Shown here piece by piece: positions 55,218 to 64,000 of a stretch of 64,000 bases of DNA; the stretch's first letter is position 1, and the number at the start of each line of letters is the position of its first letter. The notes beneath the pieces were generated by a model that saw nothing but the letters and a program-made list of their open reading frames with translations, did not search any database and was not told the origin of the DNA. This DNA comes from Palsa-1439 sp050015495. Its GTDB lineage: Bacteria; Verrucomicrobiota; Verrucomicrobiia; Palsa-1439. A program made the position numbers and the translations under genes. The stretch spans positions 1 through 64,000 of the forward strand of contig JBEKBH010000009.1 in assembly GCA_050015495.1 (NCBI GenBank). The letters run 5' to 3'.

Positions 55218-55359
55218 GATATGTGGAGATATTCGCTGGCATCGCGAGGCCGGTCAAGCTGTGACACGATGGCGCTCGTGGCACACTTGGGGGTGGAAGC
55301 GTGTCCCACTTACTGTGACATGGCACACGTCTGGCGTCAGGGGAAATTTATGTAATCAA

Positions 55360-55388
55360 CACCACGTGAAGCACTTACCCATGTGGTG
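55360..55388. promoter_or_regulatory. Inverted repeat upstream of dnaK
   Basis: CACCACGTG and CATGTGGTG face each other across 11 nt with one mismatch, about 70 nt before the dnaK start. It does not match CIRCE (TTAGCACTC-N9-GAGTGCTAA). It may be the binding site of another heat-shock regulator, or part of the leader. Confidence 0.4.
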
Positions 55389-55456
55389 GTTTTCATGGCA
55401 CCGCCATTGCTAATGAAGCGGCGGGATTTCATGCTCAGAGAGGAGCACACAAACAC

Positions 55457-57430
55457 ATGGCAAAAGTTTTAGGTATCGATTTGGGGACGACAAACTCGTG
55501 CATGGCGATCATGGAGGGCGGGGAGCCCGTCGTGATTCCAAACGCGGAGGGTGGACGCACTACGCCGTCGGTCGTGGCGTTCACGAAATCGGGCGAGCGG
55601 CTGGTCGGCCAGGCGGCGAAACGCCAGGCAGTCGTCAACCCGAAGAACACCGTGTACTCGATCAAGCGGTTCATGGGGCGCAAGTACGAGGAAGTCGAGA
55701 TGGAGCGCAAACGCGTGCCGTACGACGTCGTTCGCGCCTCGAACGGCGATGCCGGTGTGAAAGTCGTGGCCGGCAATGAAGAGAAGACGTTCTCGCCGCC
55801 GGAAATTTCCGCGATGATCCTTGCCAAGATGAAGGCGGACGCCGAAGCGTACCTTGGCGAGAAGATCACGCAGGCCGTCGTCACGGTTCCCGCCTATTTC
55901 AACGATGCCCAGCGTCAGGCGACCAAGGACGCCGGCCGGATTGCCGGCCTGGAAGTTCTCCGCATCATCAACGAGCCTACCGCTGCCTCGCTCGCCTACG
56001 GCCTCGACAAGAAGAAGAAGGACGAGCACATCGCGGTCTACGACCTCGGTGGCGGCACGTTCGATATTTCCCTGCTGAACATTGGCGATGGCGTGTTTGA
56101 AGTCCTCGCCACCAACGGCGACACGCACCTCGGCGGTGACGATTTCGACGAACGGATCATGAACTGGATCGCCGACGACTTCAAGGCGGACACGGGAATC
56201 GATTTGCGGAAGCAGGCCGACGCGCTCCAGCGCATCAAGGAGGAGAGCGAGAAGGCCAAGATCGCGCTCTCCAGCGCGATGGAGTACGAGATCAATTTGC
56301 CGTTCATCACGGCGGACGCCAGCGGGCCGAAACACATCGTCAAGAAACTCACCCGCGCCAAGCTCGAACAGCTATGCGATGAATTGATCGATCGCACGAT
56401 TGGCCCCGTTGAGGCGTGCCTGCGCGACGGCAAGCTCGACATGTCCAAAGTGGACGAACTGGTGCTCGTCGGCGGCATGACCCGCATGCCGAAGGTCATC
56501 GAGACAGCGCACAAACTCATCGGCAAAGCCCCGCATCAGGGCGTCAACCCCGACGAAGTCGTCGCGGTCGGCGCGGGCATCCAGGGCGGCGTGCTCACGG
56601 GCCAGGTCAAACAGGACATCGTGCTGCTCGATGTGACGCCGTTGTCGCTCGGCATCGAGACGCTCGGCAACGTGTTTACGACGTTGATCCCGCGCAACAC
56701 CACGATCCCGACCCGCAAGAGCGAGATTTTCTCGACCGCAGCCGACAGCCAGACGAGCGTGGAAGTCCACGTTCTGCAGGGCGAACGCCCGATGGCCCGG
56801 GACAACAAGACGATTGGCCGGTTCCATCTGACCGAGTTGCCGCCGGCGCCGCGCGGCGTGCCGCAGATTGAGGTGACGTTCGACATCGATGCCAACGGCA
56901 TTCTCCACGTCAGCGCGAAGGACCTCGGCACGGGCAAATCACAAAAGATCACCATCACGGCTTCGAGCGGGTTGAACAAGGACGAAGTCGAAAAGATGAA
57001 GAAGGAAGCCGAGGCGCACGCCGAGGAGGACAAGAAGCTGCGCGAGAAGATCGAGTTGAAGAACCGCTGCGACGCGCGCGTCTACGAGACCGAGAAGCTG
57101 ATGAAGGAGCACAAGGACGTCATCAGCGGCGACCAGAAGAAGAAGCTCGAAGACGCCATGGAGAAGGTCAAGGACGCGCTGAAGCGCGATGATGCGGATG
57201 CGATGAAGACCGCCGAGGAGCAGTTGACCGAGGTATGGCACGGCGTGTCGTCGGACATTTACGCGAAGGCGCGCGAGAAAACCGGCGCGGGTGCCGCGCC
57301 CGGCGGGCCGGGTCCGGGGGCCGGGCCGCAACCGGGGGCGGGACCGGAGCCGAAGAAAGCGGGCGGCAAGGAAGGCGACGTCGTCGACGCTGACTTCGAG
57401 ATGGTGGACGACGACAAGAAGAAGGAGTGA
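55457..57430 (+). CDS. dnaK: Chaperone DnaK (Hsp70)
   Basis: This 657-residue protein has the ATPase domain (1-385) with IGIDLGTTNS-type GIDLGTTNSCMAIM, the second signature VYDLGGGTFDISLL and the third VLVGGMTRMPKV, the linker DIVLLDVTPLSLGIET, a substrate-binding domain (about 395-510) and a helical lid. It ends with a Gly/Pro/Ala-rich stretch and GDVVDADFEMVDDD. Near-universal; prevents aggregation of unfolded proteins with DnaJ and GrpE. No dnaJ/grpE is adjacent. AGAGGAG precedes the ATG. Confidence 0.97.
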   Translation: MAKVLGIDLGTTNSCMAIMEGGEPVVIPNAEGGRTTPSVVAFTKSGERLVGQAAKRQAVVNPKNTVYSIKRFMGRKYEEVEMERKRVPYDVVRASNGDAGVKVVAGNEEKTFSPPEISAMILAKMKADAEAYLGEKITQAVVTVPAYFNDAQRQATKDAGRIAGLEVLRIINEPTAASLAYGLDKKKKDEHIAVYDLGGGTFDISLLNIGDGVFEVLATNGDTHLGGDDFDERIMNWIADDFKADTGIDLRKQADALQRIKEESEKAKIALSSAMEYEINLPFITADASGPKHIVKKLTRAKLEQLCDELIDRTIGPVEACLRDGKLDMSKVDELVLVGGMTRMPKVIETAHKLIGKAPHQGVNPDEVVAVGAGIQGGVLTGQVKQDIVLLDVTPLSLGIETLGNVFTTLIPRNTTIPTRKSEIFSTAADSQTSVEVHVLQGERPMARDNKTIGRFHLTELPPAPRGVPQIEVTFDIDANGILHVSAKDLGTGKSQKITITASSGLNKDEVEKMKKEAEAHAEEDKKLREKIELKNRCDARVYETEKLMKEHKDVISGDQKKKLEDAMEKVKDALKRDDADAMKTAEEQLTEVWHGVSSDIYAKAREKTGAGAAPGGPGPGAGPQPGAGPEPKKAGGKEGDVVDADFEMVDDDKKKE

Positions 57431-57469
57431 AGGTCGGATCAGAGGTGGACGCAGGAAGGAGTGTGGTTT

Positions 57470-57751
57470 GTGTCAGATGGGACGATACTTCAGTTGTACG
57501 AGAACGTGGAGAAGCTCGCCGGCAAGAAACCGGGCGAATTGGCTGCGGAGGCGATGATAGTAATATTCAATGTTAACCTTGACGAGGCGAAGAAGAAGCA
57601 CCCGGAGGACGCGGTCTTGCGAAGCATTCCAAAGGCCTCCGGAGAGGTCAGACTTGGCGATCTCCTGGTAAGGGTTGGGCAGATGAAGGCCGTCGTAGCC
57701 AACCAGCCAGTTGTCTTCACAGTCGGAGGAGTTGACCTCGACGCGGTGTAG
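57470..57751 (+). CDS. Small conserved-looking hypothetical protein
   Basis: This 93-residue protein lies between dnaK and groES. The likely start is a GTG at 57470, nine nt after AGGAAGGA; an earlier in-frame GTG lies too close to that site. Sequence: DGTILQLYENVEKLAGKKPG ... GEVRLGDLLVRVGQMKAV ... VVFTVGGVDLDAV, mixed alpha/beta, no signal or membrane segment. No family is recognised. Its position suggests co-expression with heat-shock genes (inference). Confidence 0.55.
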   Translation: MSDGTILQLYENVEKLAGKKPGELAAEAMIVIFNVNLDEAKKKHPEDAVLRSIPKASGEVRLGDLLVRVGQMKAVVANQPVVFTVGGVDLDAV

Positions 57752-57828
57752 ACGGTTGAGGGTTACGACAGAACGGTCGCCAGTTGCCACACGGGGCGGT
57801 GATCGGAGGATTGATTTGTAACTGGAGT

Positions 57829-57893
57829 GGTGGCGCAAGCCCCCGTGCTTGCAGGAGGGGCAGTTGGACACAGGCAGGGACGCCTGCGCCACC
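57829..57893. repeat. Hairpin with GGTGGCGCA/TGCGCCACC arms
   Basis: Perfect 9-bp arms enclose 47 nt that carry the frequent motif CAGGCAGGGACGCCTG. It lies directly before groES. The type is known as a dispersed intergenic repeat in related genomes. Confidence 0.5.
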
Positions 57894-57938
57894 AAGATTC
57901 AAACGGCAAACAAAAACCAAACAGGAGTGGAGACGAGC

Positions 57939-58226
57939 ATGAGTGTAAAACCGTTGGGCGATCGGGTGCTGGTGCAGCCGGTCGAAGACCAGGAAGTGAA
58001 GAAGGGCGGGATCATCATCCCGGATACCGCCAAAGAGAAGCCGCAGGAAGGCAAGGTTGTGGCGGTGGGAACCGGCAAACGGGATGAACACGGCAAACTA
58101 ATTCCGTTCGAGGTCAAGAAGGGTGATCGCGTGCTGATCAGCAAGTATGGCGGCACGGAGATCAAGATCGATGGCAAAGACTATCTGATCATGCGCGAGG
58201 ACGACATCCTCGGCGTGATTGAATAA
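57939..58226 (+). CDS. groES: Co-chaperonin GroES
   Basis: This 95-residue protein has the mobile loop (EDQEVKKGGIIIPDTAKEKPQEG), and the dome GTGKRDEHGKLIPFEVKKGDRVL; ends YLIMREDDILGVIE. Forms the heptameric lid on GroEL. The ATG at 57939 follows AGGAG; an upstream in-frame ATG would put coding sequence across the hairpin and is rejected. Followed by groEL after 26 nt. Confidence 0.97.
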   Translation: MSVKPLGDRVLVQPVEDQEVKKGGIIIPDTAKEKPQEGKVVAVGTGKRDEHGKLIPFEVKKGDRVLISKYGGTEIKIDGKDYLIMREDDILGVIE

Positions 58227-58252
58227 CGCGAAACACAAAGGAGTGATGCAAC

Positions 58253-59887
<1,635 letters not shown>

Positions 59888-59917
59888 AGTGAGTCCGAAG
59901 TACAAAACCTAAACGCG

Positions 59918-59948
59918 GAGGGGCGGGCCGAGAGGCTCGCCCCTCTTT
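59918..59948 (+). terminator. Rho-independent terminator after groEL
   Basis: GAGGGGCGGGCC (59918-59929) pairs with GGCTCGCCCCTC (59934-59945) with one G-T pair and a GAGA loop, followed by TTTGCTTT. Confidence 0.85.
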
Positions 59949-60079
59949 GCTTTGGAGGCGTTTGCCGCCAAAAACTACAGACTACGGAGCTGCCGCCAAT
60001 TCCCAGATAGAGTGCCACTGCTCCAAGTTGAAGGTCGCCCGATGTGCGTGAGCGTAAGTGGCACTAGAATGCGGGCTAG

Positions 60080-61408
60080 ATGCTGACAATAGCGATTTCG
60101 ATCTTCGTTCTGCTCGGGGTTTTCGGAGCGGTTACGACGTTCTTGGGCGTATGGTTGCGGGATGCCCAACAACGGCGGCTCCGCGATACCTTCGAATCGT
60201 GGTGGTTCACGGTCTCGGGTTATGACCGCTTGAAATTCGCGCTTGTTTGCACGCAGGCCTTCAATCATTTTGCCGACCTTTTTTTTGGCGAAAAGCTGTT
60301 TTCCAAGAAAGTATTCTTCAGATGCTCACTAATTGCGACCGGCTTGCTGGTCGGATCCCTCGCATTGACCGGACTGCTGAACCATCGCTTGTTGGGCATT
60401 GAGCCGTGGGAAAGCTATAGACAGAGTTGGAAGGCAGTAAGTGACTATGCAGACATGGTAGTTGGTAGCGGATTAACCCGACGTGGTGTGCTCGAGAAGG
60501 CAAATGTATCAGTGTCGTCCGTTAATGCGAATCCATCTAGCGCGCTTATGGATACAGTGCCTACCGTAAGCCTGTTTGCGCTGGACGGCGTGGTCGGGAG
60601 TACAAATGAATCAGTTTCATCCGTCGATGTGGGTGCATCCAGTACGACTGTGGGTGCAGCCCCTGTTACCATGTCCGAGGTGGCCGTGCGCTCGCCGGAT
60701 ACGAATTCAGAGGCCATCCACGGCAATCTCGTAGTGGCCTATTATTTTAGCCAACATGTGGGCACAAACAAAAATGATGTATCACAGGCTCAAATGTGGT
60801 CAAACAACGTAGCGACAATACGGCAAGGCATTCAAAAATATAATACAACTGGGCACGTTATTGCGTACAGCGCTGGGTATTTTTTGTTTTTGTTTGTCGC
60901 CAACGTCGTGCTGTGCTTTGGTTCGTTGGTTGTTTGTCGGGTCATACTGCGGGAAATCTGTGCAACAGGCCGTGTGGTGTCGGCAATTTCCTTGCTGATT
61001 TCAAATTTCTTTTGCGTGCTCATTATCGCAAGCGTGTTTTTGCTGTTGTTGCTTATTCTGTCTGTGCCGCTATTCTGGATTTTGGTGCCATTTGCTTGCA
61101 TTGTTGCGAGGGCATCACTGGCTGTGTTTGGGATAACGACGTTAGCTCTCTCGTTCAGTATTTGGTCACACAATTGTATCCCTCTGAATTTGATAGCCGT
61201 GATCGCCTTTCTGCCGTTCTTCTTCTCCGTCTTTGCTACGTCCTTTTCGTTGGTAGCGATTATCGGAAGGAATCGACTGCACTCCCTTATAAGCGCCGTG
61301 TTACTGAGATGTGCGGAAAAGAGTCCGTTGTCGGTAATCGGTGCCTGCGTTGGGCTAGCTATTGCGATTGTCACCGCACTGGCAAAGTTGATACACGGAG
61401 CGTTTTAG
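60080..61408 (+). CDS. Hypothetical multi-pass membrane protein
   Basis: This 442-residue protein has an N-terminal helix (about 3-25), a second (about 83-103), then a Ser/Val-rich extracytoplasmic loop of about 160 residues (SVSSVNANPSSALMDT ... SVSSVDVGASSTTVG), and about five C-terminal helices (about 270-430). No family is recognised. Its base and codon use is more AT-rich than its neighbours, which suggests transfer from elsewhere. No ribosome site is strong. It stands alone between the groEL terminator and a repeat patch. Confidence 0.6.
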   Translation: MLTIAISIFVLLGVFGAVTTFLGVWLRDAQQRRLRDTFESWWFTVSGYDRLKFALVCTQAFNHFADLFFGEKLFSKKVFFRCSLIATGLLVGSLALTGLLNHRLLGIEPWESYRQSWKAVSDYADMVVGSGLTRRGVLEKANVSVSSVNANPSSALMDTVPTVSLFALDGVVGSTNESVSSVDVGASSTTVGAAPVTMSEVAVRSPDTNSEAIHGNLVVAYYFSQHVGTNKNDVSQAQMWSNNVATIRQGIQKYNTTGHVIAYSAGYFLFLFVANVVLCFGSLVVCRVILREICATGRVVSAISLLISNFFCVLIIASVFLLLLLILSVPLFWILVPFACIVARASLAVFGITTLALSFSIWSHNCIPLNLIAVIAFLPFFFSVFATSFSLVAIIGRNRLHSLISAVLLRCAEKSPLSVIGACVGLAIAIVTALAKLIHGAF

Positions 61409-61825
61409 CGCCTCGAAGCCCTGCAGGCAAAAGAGAAGGGCACCGCCAGTCGTTTGTCATTAGGGTCGTCTCTGTAAACTGCAAATTTCATTCTTGAGTC
61501 GCTTGAGTTTGGCGGCGAGTTGGCCCTTCGACTTCGCTCAGGACAAGCCCTTCGCCATTGCTCCCTTCTGGAAGCTCAGGGCAAGCCCTTCGACTTCGCT
61601 CAGGACAAGCAGGACAGGCCCTTCGACGTTGCTCAGGGCGGGCGTTGCTCGGTTCGACCCGTTCGGCAGTCTCAGGGCAGGCAGGCTCACCGCAGGCAGG
61701 GCAGGCGGGGTGAACGGGCGGGGCGCGTTGCGATCCGAGCAGGCGAAGAGCGCGTGGACGGCGTTAGGTCGACTCGGTGTGGGCGAGGAGGCGGGTGACG
61801 CCTTCGGCTTCGTGTGCGCCGGCGG
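61409..61825. other. Intergenic repeat patch
   Basis: This 417-nt region carries a dense set of short repeats (listed separately) and no convincing gene. Open frames in it are low-complexity translations of the repeats. Confidence 0.5.
61522..61640. repeat. CTTCGACTTCGCTCAGGACA repeat cluster
   Basis: A 26-nt unit occurs exactly at 61523-61548 and 61585-61610 (core CTTCGACTTCGCTCAGGACA), with a degenerate third copy at about 61617-61640 and related CAGGGCAGGCAGG-like sequence after it. This core is familiar as a widespread interspersed bacterial repeat. Confidence 0.7.
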
Positions 61826-62050
61826 CTACCGGGTCAGCTTGAGGAACTCGTCCACGCTCAGCCCGCTCGAACGAATCAGACTACGCAACGTCCCGCGCGC
61901 CACCTCCCGATGATCGGGCACCGACAGCGTGGCCATGTGGCCCTCCTTGACCAGGATCATGTGACTGCCGCGTTGCCGCGCCATCTCCCAGCCCGCCCGG
62001 CCAAAGGCACGAACCACTTCCCGGCCGCTGAGGACGGGCAGCGTGGCCAT
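61826..62050 (-). CDS. hicA: HicA-family toxin
   Basis: This 74-residue protein is a double-stranded-RNA-binding-like HicA: LPVLSGREVVRAFGRAGWEMARQRGSHMIL, with the catalytic His in GSHMIL. It cleaves mRNA when free of its antitoxin. The ATG at 62050 overlaps the antitoxin stop by 1 nt. Gene order is antitoxin first, as in part of the HicBA systems. Confidence 0.88.
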   Translation of the reverse strand: MATLPVLSGREVVRAFGRAGWEMARQRGSHMILVKEGHMATLSVPDHREVARGTLRSLIRSSGLSVDEFLKLTR

Positions 62051-62256
62051 CAGACCGTGACCTCGACCTGCTGCGTCTCCACTGTCAACGGCAACCCGCG
62101 TTCGGCCCGAACTTCCAAACACAAGGTGATCGCTTCGCGGATGTTGGCCAGCGCTTCCTCACGGGTCTTGCCCTGGCTGACGCAACCGGGAATGGAAGGA
62201 CACTCGGCCACCCAAACGCCGTCCTCATCCCGATCCAATGTGGTCACGAATTTCAT
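62050..62256 (-). CDS. hicB: HicB-family antitoxin
   Basis: This 68-residue protein has the HicB partial RNase-H-like fold, FVTTLDRDEDGVWVAECPSIPGCVSQGKTREEALANIREAITLCLE. It has no C-terminal DNA-binding domain, so autoregulation may need another factor. The ATG at 62256 is chosen over an upstream in-frame start without homology. Overlaps hicA by one base. Confidence 0.87.
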   Translation of the reverse strand: MKFVTTLDRDEDGVWVAECPSIPGCVSQGKTREEALANIREAITLCLEVRAERGLPLTVETQQVEVTV

Positions 62257-62516
62257 ATAGACCAGTTTACTCTTTCGAACGGTCCTTGCAAGCCCTCGGT
62301 TATGATTGGGGAGCGGCCAGTCCCGGAGAGAATTCGGGGCAGGCGGGGAGGAATCGGCCACGACGACGCGTGGCCCTCCAATAGGGCGGAGACGGCGGCA
62401 AGCGGGCCGCTTGCCCTACAAGTGGGGACAGCAGGGGCGCGGGGCGAAAAATAGGGCTTGTGAGCGGGGCGGGTTTCCCCTACAGTCGCGCCTCACTCAA
62501 AAAATAAGGCTTGTCG

Positions 62517-62798
62517 ATGGAAACAATTTCGCCTACAGTCAAAATTCCTTTACGGATGAAGAGCAAATATCTTGAGCCGGCGCAGCAGCGCATTCCCAGC
62601 CCCGAGTTGCTAGTCAACGTGGTGTCGAGGCGCGTGCGCCAGCTTGCCCAAGGGCATCGCCCTCTGACGCAGACCGATGCGCGGATGGATTTCTCCGAAA
62701 TCGCGCTGAAAGAGATCAGCGAAGGCAAGCTCACGTTCGAGGTCCTCGGCGAAGGCGAGATCGTGCCCGAGACGCCCGTCATCCCCCCGACCGAGTAA
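62517..62798 (+). CDS. rpoZ: RNA polymerase omega-subunit-like protein
   Basis: This 93-residue protein resembles omega in SPELLVNVVSRRVRQLAQGHRPL and DFSEIALKEISEGKLTFEVL, where the conserved R..QL..G and EIAL.EI..GK patterns appear. The N-terminal helix is extended. Omega binds the beta-prime subunit and assists assembly. The start at 62517 follows ATAAGGC; the ATG at 62556 is an alternative. Position 60 nt before smpB supports a housekeeping role. Confidence 0.65.
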   Translation: METISPTVKIPLRMKSKYLEPAQQRIPSPELLVNVVSRRVRQLAQGHRPLTQTDARMDFSEIALKEISEGKLTFEVLGEGEIVPETPVIPPTE

Positions 62799-62857
62799 CG
62801 CCCGCCTGTTTTTTTTGAGTTGGGATTGGGTCGGCGCGGCCAATATACTGGCCATCG

Positions 62858-63316
62858 ATGGTCCCAACCATTAACAACCACAAAGCGCGCCGCGATTATC
62901 TCATCACGGAGACGGTCGAGGCGGGCATCGAATTGAAGGGCACGGAGGTCAAGTCCCTCCGCAACGCCCGGGCGTCCATCGACGAGGCGTTCGCGCGCGT
63001 CGAGCGCGGCCAGTGCTGGCTGTACAACGCGCACATCAATCCGTACGAATTCGGCAACCGCTACAATGTCGATCCGTTGCGTCCCCGCCGTCTGCTCCTG
63101 CACCGCAAGGAAATCGATCGTCTCGCCGGCCAACTCATCGTCAAGGGCACGGCGTTGGTCCCGCTAAAGATTTATTTCACCAAGAGCTTCGCCAAAGTCC
63201 TGCTCGGCCTCGGCAAGGGCAAGACCCAGATTGACCGGCGCGAGACGTTGAAGCGGAAGACCGCCGAGCGGGAAGTCGATCGGGCGCTACGCGACCGGAC
63301 GAAACAGAGAAGTTGA
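62858..63316 (+). CDS. smpB: SsrA-binding protein SmpB
   Basis: This 152-residue protein has NHKARRDYLITETVEAGIELKGTEVKSLRNARASIDEAFARV and INPYEFGNRYNVDPLRPRRLLLHRKEI, then LVPLKIYFTKSFAKVLLGLGKGK and a basic tail. It binds tmRNA and brings it to stalled ribosomes. No tmRNA gene is recognisable in the window. Confidence 0.97.
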   Translation: MVPTINNHKARRDYLITETVEAGIELKGTEVKSLRNARASIDEAFARVERGQCWLYNAHINPYEFGNRYNVDPLRPRRLLLHRKEIDRLAGQLIVKGTALVPLKIYFTKSFAKVLLGLGKGKTQIDRRETLKRKTAEREVDRALRDRTKQRS

Positions 63317-63380
63317 CCGACTACGGTCAGTGTCCCATCCCAGAGGTAGCTTTACGGTTTTCCGGCCCCCTCACCTTGCT

Positions 63381-63402
63381 CCTCTCCCCCGGAGGGGAGA
63401 GG
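63381..63402. repeat. Hairpin CCTCTCCCC/GGGGAGAGG
   Basis: Perfect 9-nt arms with a CGGA loop, about 65 nt after smpB. A second smaller palindrome (TGACCG, ACTA, CGGTCA) spans the smpB stop at 63314-63329. It could reduce read-through between convergent genes. Confidence 0.45.
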
Positions 63403-63492
63403 AAATCCCCAAGACACACTTTACAATGGCAACGCGGCGCGGTCGGGAGACCGGCGCCGAACAAGAGCGCAGGTCAGCGGTCGAACCCGGCC

Positions 63493-64000
63493 TCAGTGCA
63501 GCCGGAGGAGTTCCTTCTGGCCCTTGATATCGAGGGTCACGCGGTCGGTCTCGATTTTTTCGACGATGGCGCCATCGACGTAATACCCTTCGTAGGTGAC
63601 GCGCCCATTGATCACGGCCACAGGTTTGCCGTCGGGGTCCTTCATGATGCCGCTGATTTTGTATTTCGATTCATCGGCGAACGGCAGCGTGGACGGCGGA
63701 ACAGCGGGCGTCGTCGTGGAATCGCCCGCCGGTTGCGTGACCGATGGCGCCGTTGTTGGCGCGACGGGAACCGGAGCCGCCGATGCCGCCGATACCGGGG
63801 CAACCTGTTTCGTTTGGCGAAGCACGGACGACGCGTTGCTCACGAGAAATACGATGGCGATGATGGCCACAATCGCGACGCAACCGATCAGGGCGGGCAG
63901 GAGATAGTGGTTCGTCTCCCGCGAACGTTCCGGCACCGGCGGTTGCGGGAGTGGGTGTGCTCCGCGAATTGGCGAGCCCAACGGGGTCGCCGCGACAGGC
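63493..64000 (-). CDS. GspB/GspC-like inner-membrane protein, 5' end outside window
   Basis: The frame stays open to the window edge, so the start lies beyond position 64000; about 169 residues are visible. They hold a Pro-rich stretch, one membrane helix (HYLLPALIGCVAIVAIIAIVFLVSN), a Pro/Ala/Thr linker and a terminal domain KISGIMKDPDGKPVAVINGRVTYEGYYVDGAIVEKIETDRVTLDIKG, resembling the periplasmic HR-type domain of GspB/GspC and PilP. It may belong to a type II secretion or pilus system (inference). Confidence 0.6.
   Translation of the reverse strand, partial: PVAATPLGSPIRGAHPLPQPPVPERSRETNHYLLPALIGCVAIVAIIAIVFLVSNASSVLRQTKQVAPVSAASAAPVPVAPTTAPSVTQPAGDSTTTPAVPPSTLPFADESKYKISGIMKDPDGKPVAVINGRVTYEGYYVDGAIVEKIETDRVTLDIKGQKELLRLH

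Noticed and set aside
54093..55355. 420-codon plus-strand ORF
   Set aside because: Antisense to the D-2-hydroxyacid dehydrogenase at 54255; no domain of its own.
55218..55456. CIRCE element before dnaK
   Set aside because: The inverted repeat present differs from TTAGCACTC-N9-GAGTGCTAA in arm sequence and spacing.
61523..61610. CRISPR array
   Set aside because: Only two to three irregularly spaced copies, with no uniform spacers and no cas genes.

Overview
The window looks like a chromosomal segment from a GC-rich, free-living Gram-negative bacterium, most likely of the Verrucomicrobiota (Pedosphaerales/Limisphaerales type). This is inferred, not proven. It rests on a PEP-CTERM tail, secreted proteins ending in a '..PSRYYRVR..' tail, a prepilin-like leader on a non-pilin protein, a DUF2341-LamG-ExbB fusion, and ordinary Gram-negative housekeeping genes.

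Layout. 1-13 kb is a carbohydrate and signalling block: a 5'-truncated GH13_18 sucrose-phosphorylase-type enzyme, a small lipoprotein, a MASE1 histidine kinase facing a NarL-type regulator, a GT81-like glucosyl-3-phosphoglycerate synthase, a double ACT protein, an RRM protein, a second NarL-type regulator, a 1.3-kb stretch without genes, and two convergent GT4 glycosyltransferases. The GH13_18 enzyme and the GT81-like enzyme together suggest glucosylglycerate synthesis and phosphorolysis.

13-46 kb is dominated by exported proteins. Its centre is one tightly packed operon (19.2-37.7 kb): a TpsB/FhaC outer-membrane transporter, an ExbB with a DUF2341-LamG ectodomain, ExbD, TonB, a porin-like barrel, a coiled-coil periplasmic protein and a 3,734-residue filamentous-haemagglutinin-like TpsA. 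Around it lie three paralogues of one secreted module carrying different C-terminal tails (PEP-CTERM, calcium-repeat plus YYRVR, PKD array), a PBP-fold secreted protein, an AraC regulator, a TMTC/TPR membrane protein and an OmpH/Skp-like protein. A 21-bp exact copy of the 3' end of tRNA-Asp lies at 15.37 kb, in the same orientation as the intact tRNA gene at 46.45 kb. That is the arrangement left by tRNA-targeted integration, so 15.4-46.4 kb may be a genomic island, although no integrase is visible in it.

46.4-64 kb is core-like: tRNA-Asp, tRNA-Val, a tandem UspA, a zinc alcohol dehydrogenase, a molybdate locus (ModE-like HTH, a well-matched ModE box, modA, modB, no modC), a class-I glutamine amidotransferase-like hydrolase, a PpiD/SurA-type chaperone, PdxB converging with a glyoxylate/hydroxypyruvate reductase-type dehydrogenase, then dnaK, a small ORF, groES and groEL with a clear terminator. 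After an unknown, more AT-rich membrane protein and a repeat patch come hicB-hicA, a divergent RNA polymerase omega-like gene, smpB, and a 5'-truncated GspB/GspC-like inner-membrane protein at the window edge.
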